A stretch of 64,000 bases of DNA, taken from assembly GCF_021172045.1 (NCBI RefSeq), contig NZ_CP087164.1:4464001-4528000 (forward strand), given 5' to 3'. This document shows, piece by piece, positions 28,538 to 37,123 of this stretch (positions within the stretch are counted from its first letter, which is position 1; every line of letters starts with the position of its first letter). The position numbers and the translations under genes are program-made. Source of the DNA: Capillimicrobium parvum (GTDB lineage: Bacteria > Actinomycetota > Thermoleophilia > Solirubrobacterales > Solirubrobacteraceae). The notes under the pieces were generated by a model, which was not told the origin of the DNA, made no database searches, and saw nothing but the letters and a program-made list of their open reading frames with translations.

Positions 28538-29989
28538 CTACGACTGGTCGCGCATCGCGGGGAAGAGCACGACGTCGCGGATCGAGCGGCGCTCGCCGAG
28601 CACCATCACGAGCCGGTCGATGCCCATGCCCAGGCCGCCGGTCGGCGGCATCCCGTGCTCGAGCGCGGTGAGGAACAGCTCGTCGAACGGCTGCGCCTCC
28701 TCGTCGCCCTGCGCCGCGTAGCGGACCTGCGCCTCGAAGCGCGCCCGCTGGTCGTCGGGGTCGTTGAGCTCGCTGAACGCGTTGGCGATCTCCATGCCGC
28801 TGACGAACGCCTCGAAGCGCTCGACCAGGCCGGGCTCGGTCCGGTGCGCCTTGGCGAACGGCGACAGCTCCACGGGATAGTCCATGACGATCGTCGGCTG
28901 GATCAGCTCGGGCTCGACGAACTTCGACAGCAGGTCGTCGACGAGCTGCGGCCACGTGCGCTCGGCGGTCGGCAGGCGGTCGCCGATCGCGACCGCGAGC
29001 TCGTGGCGCTCGCGGTGGGCGAGGACGTCCACGCCGGCCTTCTCGAGGATGGCGTCGCGCAGCGTCACGCGCCGCCACGGCGGCGTGAAGTCGATCTCGC
29101 CCGCGTAGCCGACCTCGCGCGCGACGTCGTCGACGAGCGTCTCGAGCCGGCGGGCCGCGTCGCCGTAGTCCGCGTACGCCTCGTACCACTCGACCATCGT
29201 GAACTCGGGGTTGTGCTTCGGCGACAGCCCCTCGTTGCGGAAGTCCTTGCCGAGCTCGTAGACGCGCTCGAGGCCGCCGACGATGAGCCGCTTGAGGTAG
29301 AGCTCGGTGGCGATGCGCAGGTAGAACGGCCGGTCGAGCGCGTTGAAGTGCGTGACGAACGGCCGGGCCAGCGCGCCGCCGTAGAGCGGCTGCAGGACCG
29401 GTGTCTCGACCTCGACGAAGCCGTCGGCGTCGAGCGCCCGCCGGACCGCCGCGATGACCTTGGCGCGCAGCATGAACAGGGCCCGCGCCTCCTCGTTGGC
29501 GATGAGGTCGAGCTCGCGCTGGCGCAGGCGCGTCTCGACGTCCGCGAGGCCGTGGTGCTTGTCGGGCGGAGGGCGCAGCGACTTCGCCAGCACGGCGAAG
29601 TCGTCGACGCGCAGCGTCATCTCGCCGCGCCGCGAGCGCAGCGCGGTGCCGTCGACGCCGATGAGGTCGCCGAGGTCGAGGGCCAGCAGGCGCTCCATGC
29701 GCTCCTCGCCGAGCACGTCGAGCCGCGCCTGCAGCTGCAGCCGGCCCGAGCGGTCGACGAGGTCGAGGAACGCCATCCGGCCCTGGCCGCGCCGCGCCGC
29801 GAGCCGGCCCGCCACCCGGTAGCGGGCCTCGGTCTCCTCTCCGGCGGGCAGGTCGGCGTGGCGCTCGGCGATCACGCTCACCGGCATGACGCCCGGGTAG
29901 GCGTGCGGGAACGGGTCGATGCCGTCCGCGCGCAGCCGGTCGAGCTTCGCGCGGCGGACGGCGAAGAGGTCCGGCGGCTCCTGGGCCAT
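28538..29989 (-). CDS. lysS: Lysyl-tRNA synthetase (class II)
   Basis: 483 residues from ATG 29989. An N-terminal OB-fold anticodon domain leads into the class II core. The core shows motif 1 'FVEVETPVLQPLYGG', motif 2 FRNEGLSPKHNPEFTMVEWYEAY and motif 3 GGLGMGIDRLVM. An upstream in-frame extension to 30046 looks non-coding and was left out. greA lies directly upstream on the same strand, as in many actinobacteria and firmicutes. Confidence 0.94.
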   Translation of the reverse strand: MAQEPPDLFAVRRAKLDRLRADGIDPFPHAYPGVMPVSVIAERHADLPAGEETEARYRVAGRLAARRGQGRMAFLDLVDRSGRLQLQARLDVLGEERMERLLALDLGDLIGVDGTALRSRRGEMTLRVDDFAVLAKSLRPPPDKHHGLADVETRLRQRELDLIANEEARALFMLRAKVIAAVRRALDADGFVEVETPVLQPLYGGALARPFVTHFNALDRPFYLRIATELYLKRLIVGGLERVYELGKDFRNEGLSPKHNPEFTMVEWYEAYADYGDAARRLETLVDDVAREVGYAGEIDFTPPWRRVTLRDAILEKAGVDVLAHRERHELAVAIGDRLPTAERTWPQLVDDLLSKFVEPELIQPTIVMDYPVELSPFAKAHRTEPGLVERFEAFVSGMEIANAFSELNDPDDQRARFEAQVRYAAQGDEEAQPFDELFLTALEHGMPPTGGLGMGIDRLVMVLGERRSIRDVVLFPAMRDQS

Positions 29990-30076
29990 CGGAGGGCTAG
30001 AGACCCCTCGGGGGCCCGCCTCCGCACGCACCGGCCAGCCCTCCACCTTCGTGCGCGTGGGCGTCCATCGGCACCC

Positions 30077-30556
30077 CTAGAGCCCGACGTCGATCTTCGT
30101 GATCTTCAGCCGGCGCTTCTTCCCGTTGGGCAGCACCACCTCGACGACGTCGCCCTTGGTGCGGCCGACGAGCGCCTTGCCGACCGGCGACTCGTTGCTC
30201 AGGCGCTCGGGCGGCTGGGCCTCGGCGGACCCGACGATCATGAACTTGGAGCTCGTTCCGGTGTCCTCGTCCTTGACGTTGACCGCCGAGCCGACACGGA
30301 CCACGTCGGTGTCGAGCTCCTTGGCGTCGATCACGGTCGCGGAACGCAGCCGCTCCTCGAGCTGGGCGATGCGCTGCTCGAGCATCGCCTGCTCGTTCTT
30401 CGCATCGTCGTACTCCGAGTTCTCCGAGATGTCACCGAACTCGCGTGCTTCCTTGATTCGCGAGGCGACCTCACGACGCTTGGTCGTCGACAGCTCCTCG
30501 AGCTCGTCCTTGAGCTTCTGCAGTCCGTCGGGGGTGAGGATGACGTCCTTCGGCAT
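30077..30556 (-). CDS. greA: Transcription elongation factor GreA
   Basis: 159 residues, family length. The N-terminal coiled-coil finger contains the catalytic acidic tip DISENSEYDDAK, which reaches into RNA polymerase to trigger transcript cleavage. The C-terminal FKBP-like domain ends SPVGKALVGRTKGDVVEV. It is located upstream of lysS with an 87-base gap, so it is likely co-transcribed. The start ATG at 30556 is preferred over an upstream in-frame extension without resemblance to the family. Confidence 0.94.
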   Translation of the reverse strand: MPKDVILTPDGLQKLKDELEELSTTKRREVASRIKEAREFGDISENSEYDDAKNEQAMLEQRIAQLEERLRSATVIDAKELDTDVVRVGSAVNVKDEDTGTSSKFMIVGSAEAQPPERLSNESPVGKALVGRTKGDVVEVVLPNGKKRRLKITKIDVGL

Positions 30557-30642
30557 GGGTGTGCGGCAATCCCTTGGCTGGGGTCTGAAAGGCGGGACAC
30601 TGTAGCAACGGGCCGAGCGCACGGCGATACCCTGCGTCGACC

Positions 30643-31782
30643 TTGCCCGACGTCCTCATCCACGCCGGCACGCTGGACTGCGCCGAGATGCGCCACGAGA
30701 TACCCGCGGCCATCCTCGATCCGTTCCTCTACGGCGAGCATGACGGCGCCGCGTTCGCGCTGCTGTCGGTCCTCGACGAGGGGTCCGTGCGCGAGGTGCG
30801 CCCGGAGGTCGAGATCGTCGATCCGCTCGAGCTCGGGCTCATGGATCTGCTCGAGCAGGGCATGGACCGCGACGCCGCGCTGACCGAGATCGCGCTGCGG
30901 GCGTGCGAGCGCGCGGGGCTGCGCTCGGCAGTCGTGCCGCGCCGGTTCCCGCTGGGCATCGCCGACCGGCTGCGCGCCGGCGGGATCGAGCTGGCGGTCG
31001 ACGGCGCGCAGTTCGACGGGCGCCGCCGCGTGAAGGCGGGCGCCGAGCTCGAGGGGGTCCGCCGCGCCGCGCGGGCGGCCGGCGCGGGCATGGCGGCGGC
31101 CGCGGCGCTGTTGGCGAGCGCGGAGCCGGGCGGCGACGGGACGCTGCAGGCGGGGGGAGAGCCGCTGACCGCCGAGCGCGTCCAGGCCGAGGTGCGCGCC
31201 GCCTTCGAGCTCGCGGGCGCGGTCGGCGACGAGGTGCTCGTGGCGCCGGGGCCGCAGGGCGCGACCGGCCATGACCTCGGCTCCGGCCCCATCGCCGCCG
31301 GCGTGCCGGTGGTCGTCGACCTCTGGCCGCAGGACCGCGCGTCGCGCTGCTGGGCGGACATGACCCGCACGTTCGTCGCCGGCGAGCCCGCCGACGACGT
31401 CGTGCGCTGGCACAACCTCTGCCGCGACGCGCTGGCCCGGGTGCTCGACGCGCTCGCGCCGGGCGTGACCGGGCGCGAGCTGTGGGAGGTCTGCTGCGAC
31501 GTCTTCGAGGCGGCGGGCGAGCCGACGCAGCGCGACCCGCAGGGCCGGACGCCGCTGCGCGACGGGTTCTTCCACTCGCTCGGCCACGGCGTCGGGCTCG
31601 AGGTCCACGAGGCGCCCGGGCTGGGCCGCAGCGGCGAGGCGCTCGTCGCCGGCGACGTCGTCGCGATCGAGCCGGGCCTGTACCGCCACGGCTACGGCGG
31701 CGTGCGCATCGAGGACCTGTTCCTCGTCACCGAGGACGGCTACGAGGCGCTGACCTCGTTCTCGCTCGAGATGCGACCCTAA
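30643..31782 (+). CDS. M24 family metallopeptidase (Xaa-Pro aminopeptidase-like)
   Basis: 379 residues. The creatinase-type N-terminal domain precedes a pita-bread catalytic domain. Metal ligands are visible in PVVVDLWPQ, CWADMTRTFV, HSLGHGVGLEVHEAPG and VVAIEPGLY, the usual Asp-Asp-His-Glu-Glu set. The TTG start at 30643 is preceded by TACCCT nine bases upstream. The first conventional ATG (30688) would delete the conserved opening strand. It overlaps the convergent dusB by four bases. Confidence 0.85.
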   Translation: MPDVLIHAGTLDCAEMRHEIPAAILDPFLYGEHDGAAFALLSVLDEGSVREVRPEVEIVDPLELGLMDLLEQGMDRDAALTEIALRACERAGLRSAVVPRRFPLGIADRLRAGGIELAVDGAQFDGRRRVKAGAELEGVRRAARAAGAGMAAAAALLASAEPGGDGTLQAGGEPLTAERVQAEVRAAFELAGAVGDEVLVAPGPQGATGHDLGSGPIAAGVPVVVDLWPQDRASRCWADMTRTFVAGEPADDVVRWHNLCRDALARVLDALAPGVTGRELWEVCCDVFEAAGEPTQRDPQGRTPLRDGFFHSLGHGVGLEVHEAPGLGRSGEALVAGDVVAIEPGLYRHGYGGVRIEDLFLVTEDGYEALTSFSLEMRP

Positions 31783-32768
31783 GCGGCCGCGCTCAGCGTG
31801 AAGCGCCCGGCGAGCACCGCGCGCGCGGCGGCGACCGTGTCGGTCTGCTGCATCGCGCCCTGAAGCGCCTTGCCGCCGCCGAGGCGCTCGACGTACCACG
31901 GGTACGCCTTGCGCAGCCAGCGCCCGGCGCGCACCTCGCCGAGGTGCTCGACGGCACGGTCCATGAGCCAGTCGAGCTCGGCGAGGACCTCGGACTCCGA
32001 CGGCTCGTCCTCCCGGTCGCCGAGCAGCTGGGCGAACAGCCAGGGGTTGCCGAGCGACCCGCGCGCGAGCATGATCGCCGCCGCCCCGGTCCGCTCGTAG
32101 GCGGCTTGCGCGGACGCCGCGTCGCTCAGCCCGCCGGAGAGGATCACCGGCGCGGGCAGCTCCTCGACGAGCTGCGCCGCGAGGGCGTAGTCCGGCGTGC
32201 CCTTGTGGTGGACCTGGGCCGAGCGCGGGTGGAAGCCGATGCCCGCGACGCCCGCGTCCTCCACGAGCCGGCGGGCGAGCTGCGCGCCGCTGCGCTCCCC
32301 GGCGCGCTGGCCGGAGCGCAGCTTCACCGTGACCGGCAGGCCCGAGCCCTCGCGGGCGGCCCTGGCGACGGCCACCGCGGTGCCGGGATCGGCGAGCAGC
32401 GCGGCGCCGGCGCCGGTCTTGCAGACCTTCGGGACCGGGCAGCCCATGTTGATGTCGATGACGTCGACGTCGGTGTGCTCGCGCACGTAGGCCGCCGCCG
32501 AGCGCATGATCTCGGGGTCCTGGCCGAACAGCTGCAGGGAGACCGGCCCGGTCCCGCGCTCCCGCGGATCCACGCGCAGCATCTCCCCGAGCGTCTTCTC
32601 GTTGCGGTGGTGGATCGCGAAGCTCGAGACCATCTCCGAGGTCGCCATGCCGGCGCCGTAGCGCTTGGCCTGCAGGCGCACGAACCACGTGCCGATGCCG
32701 GCCAGCGGCGCCAGCACCACGCGGTTGGGGACGGTCAGGCCGCCGAGGGTCCAGGGCTCGGTGAGCAC
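31779..32768 (-). CDS. dusB: tRNA-dihydrouridine synthase (DusB type)
   Basis: 329 residues. FMN-dependent TIM barrel reducing uridines in tRNA. It opens with VPNRVVLAPLAGIGTW. The catalytic cysteine is in DINMGCPVPKVCKTGAGAAL. The phosphate/FMN site is VILSGGLSD...AAAIMLARGSLGNPWLF. The GTG start at 32768 has TACGAT six bases before it, so it is probably leaderless. Actinobacteria usually have one dus gene of this type. Confidence 0.9.
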   Translation of the reverse strand: MLTEPWTLGGLTVPNRVVLAPLAGIGTWFVRLQAKRYGAGMATSEMVSSFAIHHRNEKTLGEMLRVDPRERGTGPVSLQLFGQDPEIMRSAAAYVREHTDVDVIDINMGCPVPKVCKTGAGAALLADPGTAVAVARAAREGSGLPVTVKLRSGQRAGERSGAQLARRLVEDAGVAGIGFHPRSAQVHHKGTPDYALAAQLVEELPAPVILSGGLSDAASAQAAYERTGAAAIMLARGSLGNPWLFAQLLGDREDEPSESEVLAELDWLMDRAVEHLGEVRAGRWLRKAYPWYVERLGGGKALQGAMQQTDTVAAARAVLAGRFTLSAAA

Positions 32769-32901
32769 GTGGTCATCGTAGGCGCCTTCACGCTCCGTCC
32801 GTGGCCGGTTTGGCGTGCCGGGGCGCACGGAACGGCTCATCGGCGGGGTTCGGTGCGGTTGCGCGTCCACGCTGGGACCGCGGGGCGGGACGCGGGGCCG
32901 A

Positions 32902-32944
32902 TCCTGTCGCGTTCACGGCGCCCCACGCCGTCGATGCGACAGGA
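32902..32944. terminator. Long two-stage hairpin between coaX and dusB
   Basis: TCCTGTCGC (32902-32910) pairs with GCGACAGGA (32936-32944). Inside, ACGGCG (32915-32920) pairs with CGCCGT (32926-32931) across a 5-base loop. It lies in a 293-base gap downstream of coaX (minus strand) that holds no other gene I can support. It may be a coaX terminator or a small structured RNA. No U-run is present. Confidence 0.45.
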
Positions 32945-33061
32945 CCGCCCACACGGGCCGCCCGGCCGCGCCGGGCGGGGGACCAGGCCCGTCCCCTTCG
33001 ATGCTGCGTTCTGCGCGGCCGCGCCCCTGGCCCGGGCGCGAACGGAGCGCGAAGCGGCCCG

Positions 33062-33829
33062 TCAGGACCGGTTGCGCTCCCACAAGAGCCGCAGCCCCGT
33101 CAGCGTCAGCAGGTCGTCGACCTCGTCGATCGACTCCGTGAACGGCACGATCGCCCCCGCGAGCCCGCCCGTGGCGATCGCGGCGGTCTCCTCGCCGAGC
33201 TCCGCGCGCAGCCGGCCGACGATCGCGTCGACCATCCCCGCGAAGCCGTAGATGACCCCGGAGCGGATCGCGTCGATCGTCGTCTTGCCGATCAGCGCGC
33301 GCGGGGCGGTGAGCTCGATCTTCGGCAGCGCGGCGGCGCGCTCGGTGAGCGCCTCCATCGAGATCTCGACACCGGGGAAGATGATCCCGCCGAGGTACTC
33401 GCCCGTCGCGCTGACCGGGTCGAACGTGATCGCCGTGCCGAAGTCGACGCAGATGCAGGCGCCGCCGACCCGGTCGAAGGACGCCACCGCGTTGACGAGC
33501 CGGTCCGGCCCGATCTCGCGCGGGTTGTCGTAGCGCAGCGCCATCCCGGTCTTGATGCCGGGCCCGACGATGACGGTCTCGTGGCGCAGGTAGCGCTGGC
33601 CGACCGCCCCCCACTCGGGCCGCAGCTGCGGAACCGTCGAGGAGACGATCGATCCGTCGAGGTCGGCCAGGCCGAGCCCGCGCAGCTCGAGCAGGTTGCG
33701 CAGCGCCGCGCCGAGCTCGTCCGCCGTGGACGTCCGCACCGTCGCGAAGCGCCAGTGCTCGACGAGCCGGTCGCCGTCGAAGGTGCCGAAATGGGTCTGG
33801 GTGTTGCCGACGTCGACGACCAGGAGCAT
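33062..33829 (-). CDS. coaX: Type III pantothenate kinase
   Basis: 255 residues, first step of coenzyme A synthesis. The ASKHA fold signatures are LLVVDVGNTQTHFG at the N-terminus, GPDRLVNAVAS and ICVDFGTAITFD. Pantothenate-site residues lie in the 'GGIIFPGVEISMEAL' block. Length fits exactly. ATG at 33829 was chosen over an upstream in-frame ATG with an unlike extension. It is a stand-alone gene here, without coaBC or panCD neighbours. Confidence 0.93.
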   Translation of the reverse strand: MLLVVDVGNTQTHFGTFDGDRLVEHWRFATVRTSTADELGAALRNLLELRGLGLADLDGSIVSSTVPQLRPEWGAVGQRYLRHETVIVGPGIKTGMALRYDNPREIGPDRLVNAVASFDRVGGACICVDFGTAITFDPVSATGEYLGGIIFPGVEISMEALTERAAALPKIELTAPRALIGKTTIDAIRSGVIYGFAGMVDAIVGRLRAELGEETAAIATGGLAGAIVPFTESIDEVDDLLTLTGLRLLWERNRS

Positions 33830-33985
33830 GGGGCGGGAAGTATCCTCGAACGCCGTGGCCGAGCGGATGAAGCCGTACGCCGTGCCCACCTCGCATCCGT
33901 GCGCCGCCATGGAGGCGCCGGCGTCCCGCAGGAGCTCGCCCGCCAGATCGCGTCGCCCGTGCGACTCCTCACTACCGTGGAGGAC

Positions 33986-34105
33986 GTGAGACCTCTGATC
34001 GACGGGCGGCCGGCCGGCGAGCCGGCGCGGCGCCTGTTCGAGCGCTATCCCGGCATGACCCCCGCCGGCGCGCTGCCGGGCGGCTGGCTGCCGGCCACCG
34101 CGTGA
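33986..34105 (+). CDS. Possible 39-residue peptide upstream of the CNNM gene
   Basis: GTG 33986 opens a 39-codon frame (RPLIDGRPAGEPARRLFERYPG...). Its TGA overlaps the GTG of the next gene (GTGA). GGAGG precedes it but only two bases away, so initiation would be weak. The rest of the gap from 33830 holds nothing I can identify. It may be a coupling leader or chance. Confidence 0.25.
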   Translation: MRPLIDGRPAGEPARRLFERYPGMTPAGALPGGWLPATA

Positions 34106-35403
34106 CCTGGCTGCAGATCGTCATCGCGTTCGCCCTCGTCGCGGCGAACGGCTTCTTCGTGGCCAGCGAGTTCGCGATCACCCGCGTGCGCCCCACGCAG
34201 GTCGACGACTGGCTCGCCCACGGCCGCCCGGGCGCGAAGTCCGTCAAGCACGCCGTCGACCACATCGACGCCTATCTCGCGGCCTGCCAGCTCGGCATCA
34301 CGCTCGCCTCCCTGGGCCTCGGCGTCGCCGGCGAGCGTGCCTTCCACCAGGTCTTCTCCGACCTGCTCGGCGAGGGCGCGGCGGTCGCCGGCGTCGCGCT
34401 CGCGGGCGCGCTGGCCTTCGCCCTCATCACGGTCCTGCACGTCGTGGTCGGCGAGCTCGCGCCCAAGAGCGCGGCGATCTCGCGCACCGAGCCCGTCGTG
34501 CTCGCGCTCGCGCCGCCGATGCGCGGCTTCTACCTGGTCACGCGGCCGATCGTCGACCTGTTCAACGGCCTGGGCAACCTGCTGCTCAAGCCGTTCGGCA
34601 TCCCGCCCGCCAACGAGGCCGGCCACGCGCCGCACACCGAGGACGAGCTGCGCGCGCTCGTGCGCCAGTCCTCCCGCGAGGGGCTGATCGAGCCCGAGGA
34701 GGGCGTGTTCACCGACAACGTGCTCACGTTCGGCGACCGCCGGGCGCGCGAGGTGATGGTGCCGCGGCCGCAGGTCAGGTCCGTGACCACCGACCAGTCG
34801 CTCGAGGACGTCGTCGCGCGCATCCGGGAGACCGGGGTGACGCGCCTGCCGCTGTGCCGGCCCGACGGCGGCCTCGACAGCGCGGTCGGCATGATCCACG
34901 CGAAGGACCTGCTCGTGGCGATCGTCGGCGCGGAGCGCCCGACGCTCGAGAGCGTCGCCCGGCCCGTCGAGCACGTCCCCGACTCGCTGCTCATCGACGA
35001 GCTGCTCGAGCAGCTGCGCCGGCAGCGCGAGCACCTCGCGATCGTGGTCGACGAGCACGGCACCGCGGTCGGCATCGTCACGCTCGAGGACGTCCTGGAG
35101 GAGATCGTCGGCGAGATCGAGGACGAGTTCGACCCGGAGGGACCGCCGCCGATCTCCGAGGTCGACGGCGAGCTGCGCCTCAGCGGCGGAGCCCCGGTCC
35201 GCGACGTCGCCGACGCCCTCGGGGTCGGCCTCGACGACATCCACGAGGCGACGCTGTCGGGCTACGTCATCGAGCAGCTCGGCCGCATGCCGGACGTCGG
35301 CGAGCAGGTGCAGTTCGACAGCGTCGCGCTCGAGGTGACGAAGGTCAGCGAGGCGCGCGTGGAGGAACTGCGGGCGCGACGGGATCCGGTCAGCTCGGGC
35401 TGA
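34102..35403 (+). CDS. CNNM/CorC-family transporter (hemolysin family protein)
   Basis: 433 residues. Three to four transmembrane helices form the DUF21/CNNM domain (ANGFFVASEFAITRVR, CQLGITLASLGLGVAGE, VVVGELAPKSAA). Two CBS domains follow (VMVPRPQVRSVT; EHLAIVVDEHGTAVGIVTLEDVLEEIVGEI). The C-terminal CorC_HlyC domain comes last. The family moves or regulates magnesium and related cations. Despite the old name it is not a toxin. Its 3' end overlaps folK by 14 bases on the opposite strand. Confidence 0.9.
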   Translation: MTWLQIVIAFALVAANGFFVASEFAITRVRPTQVDDWLAHGRPGAKSVKHAVDHIDAYLAACQLGITLASLGLGVAGERAFHQVFSDLLGEGAAVAGVALAGALAFALITVLHVVVGELAPKSAAISRTEPVVLALAPPMRGFYLVTRPIVDLFNGLGNLLLKPFGIPPANEAGHAPHTEDELRALVRQSSREGLIEPEEGVFTDNVLTFGDRRAREVMVPRPQVRSVTTDQSLEDVVARIRETGVTRLPLCRPDGGLDSAVGMIHAKDLLVAIVGAERPTLESVARPVEHVPDSLLIDELLEQLRRQREHLAIVVDEHGTAVGIVTLEDVLEEIVGEIEDEFDPEGPPPISEVDGELRLSGGAPVRDVADALGVGLDDIHEATLSGYVIEQLGRMPDVGEQVQFDSVALEVTKVSEARVEELRARRDPVSSG

Positions 35404-35899
35404 CGCGCAGCGGATCGCCCGCGCGCCGCACGCCCTCGTCGACCGGCAGCACGGCCAGCGCCTCGGCGAGCGACGCGCCGGCCGGGGTGCGCAGCCCGAA
35501 GTCGAGCTCGAGCAGCGGGACGAGGACGAAGCGCCGTGCGAGGACCTGCTCATGGGGCAGCGTCAGCCGCGGTGAGCGGAGCTCGCGGTCGCCGAGCAGC
35601 AGCAGGTCGACGTCGATCGGCCGCGGGCTGTGGCGGGCGTACTCGGCCGGGCGCCCGAGCTCGCGCTCGACCGCTTTGCAGGCGTCGAGCAGCGCCTCGG
35701 GATCGAGGTCGGTGGCGATGCGCAGACAGGCGTTGAGGAAGCTCGGCTGGTCGAGGATCTCGCCGACGGGATCGGTGTCGTAGGTGGCCGAGGAGGCGAG
35801 GACGCGAACGCCGTGGGCGCCCAGCGCGTCGGTCGCCGCCTGCAGGTTCGCCCGGCGGTCGCCGACGTTCGAGCCGAGGCCGAGGTAGCCGATCGCCAT
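35390..35899 (-). CDS. folK: 6-hydroxymethyl-7,8-dihydropterin pyrophosphokinase
   Basis: 169 residues. It opens YLGLGSNVGDRRANL. The second signature PRPIDVDLLLLGDRELRSPRLTLPHEQVLARRFVLVPL is complete, including the two magnesium-binding aspartates. It transfers pyrophosphate from ATP to the pterin just before FolP acts. It is the fourth gene of folP-folB-thioesterase-folK on the minus strand, five bases after the thioesterase stop. Confidence 0.93.
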   Translation of the reverse strand: MAIGYLGLGSNVGDRRANLQAATDALGAHGVRVLASSATYDTDPVGEILDQPSFLNACLRIATDLDPEALLDACKAVERELGRPAEYARHSPRPIDVDLLLLGDRELRSPRLTLPHEQVLARRFVLVPLLELDFGLRTPAGASLAEALAVLPVDEGVRRAGDPLRVSPS

Positions 35900-35903
35900 C
35901 GCG

Positions 35904-36692
35904 TCAGAGGGCCAGGGCGAGCTGGCGGCCGTGGGCGAGCAGCGTCCCGTCGCGGTGGAACAGGCGCACGTCCTCCTCGAAGTAGCCGTCGCGCGCGGAG
36001 TCCGAGCGCACCTCGATGAGGACGTAGTCGTGCTCGCGCGGCAGAGGCGCGCGCAGGTGCACGGTGAGGTCGATCGTCGGCGCGGCGAAGAAGCGCTCGA
36101 CGACCATGTACGGCGCCGGCCACCACGCGTCGGCGAGGGCCACGAGCGCGGCCTCGTCGATCGGGCGCGGCTCCCTGAGGCGGATCCAGCCCAGCGTCTG
36201 CGCGCGCGGCGCGGACCGAAACGGCGGCGAGCCGACGGGGAGGTAGTCGAAGCGCTCGGCGAACTCCGGGCCGCCGCCCGGGCCGGTCCAGGGCTGCGGC
36301 GCGCCGAGCTCCTCGGGCGGCGGGGCGCCGGGCATCTCGACGTCGTGGTAGTCGACCGCCGGCGGGAAGGCCCCGCCGAGCGCGGCGAGCGCGAGCGCGA
36401 CCGTCCGGCCGCCCTGCTCGCAGCGCACGGACGCAAACGTCATCGTGCGCCCGGAGCGCTCCACGCGGACGGTGGCCTCGGCCCTGCCTGCCGCCGGCGC
36501 GGCGAGGTAGTGGACGGTGAGCGAGCGCAGCGGGCGCTCGGGGCCGACCTCCGCCCGCAGCGCCCGGGCGAGCACGGCCGCGACGTAGCCGCCGTTGGGC
36601 CCGCGGATGACGAACCACCCCGGGTCGAAGCCGATGCGGTAGCGGCCCTCGCTCAGCGGCTCGGGCTCGGTGTCGCGGTCGAAGCGCGTCAC
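35904..36692 (-). CDS. Acyl-CoA thioesterase, double hot-dog (TesB-like)
   Basis: 262 residues with two hot-dog halves. The first has GPNGGYVAAVLARALRAEV and RPLRSLTVHYLAAPAAGRAE. The second has PIDEAALVALADAWWPAPY and TIDLTVHLRAPLP. This matches the acyl-CoA thioesterase-like (4HBT_3) group. The GTG start overlaps the folB stop (GTGA). Its place inside the folate operon is unexpected and may reflect coupling only. The acyl substrate is unknown. Confidence 0.82.
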   Translation of the reverse strand: MTRFDRDTEPEPLSEGRYRIGFDPGWFVIRGPNGGYVAAVLARALRAEVGPERPLRSLTVHYLAAPAAGRAEATVRVERSGRTMTFASVRCEQGGRTVALALAALGGAFPPAVDYHDVEMPGAPPPEELGAPQPWTGPGGGPEFAERFDYLPVGSPPFRSAPRAQTLGWIRLREPRPIDEAALVALADAWWPAPYMVVERFFAAPTIDLTVHLRAPLPREHDYVLIEVRSDSARDGYFEEDVRLFHRDGTLLAHGRQLALAL

Positions 36693-37123
36693 TCCGCGGG
36701 CTCGCGGGAGACCTCGACGGAGACCTCCTCGACCGGCAGCGGGATCGGCGGCTCGGGCTTGGCGGCCTTCACCCACACGTACTCGACGGGGAAGTCGTCG
36801 AGGATGCGGTCGGCGATGACGCTGCACAGGCGCTCCAGCGTGCGGTACGACTGCTGCTGCGCGACGAAGTGGGCGGTCTCGCAGACCTTCCCGTAGTCCA
36901 CCGTGTCCTCGACCATGTCGGTGACGGTCGCGTCGCACTCCCCGACGTCCATGCGCAGGTCGAGCAGGATGCGCGTGCCCAGCTTGCGCTCCTCGTCGCT
37001 GACGCCGACGGCCGCGAAGATCGACAGGCCGGTGATCTCGACGGTGACGACGGTCTCCGCCGCCGAGTCGTCGTCGTCCTCGTAGCCGTCGTCGTCGGTC
37101 AGGTCGTCGTCGTCGGCCGCCAT
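36689..37123 (-). CDS. folB: Dihydroneopterin aldolase
   Basis: 144 residues. The FolB tunnelling fold covers about residues 25-135 (VEITGLSIFAAVGVSDEERKLG, DTVDYGKVCETAHF, LERLCSVIADRIL). The first ~22 residues are an acidic extension rich in Asp (AADDDDLTDDDGYEDDDD) not usual in FolB. A further ~15-residue tail follows the core. The first 25 bases overlap the end of folP in another frame. There the GAC repeat encodes Asp4 in folB and Thr4 in folP. Confidence 0.9.
   Translation of the reverse strand: MAADDDDLTDDDGYEDDDDSAAETVVTVEITGLSIFAAVGVSDEERKLGTRILLDLRMDVGECDATVTDMVEDTVDYGKVCETAHFVAQQQSYRTLERLCSVIADRILDDFPVEYVWVKAAKPEPPIPLPVEEVSVEVSREPAE

Noticed and set aside
34102-35403. Hemolysin/toxin function implied by the family name
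   Set aside because: The protein has the CNNM domain, CBS pair and CorC_HlyC domain of a cation transporter.
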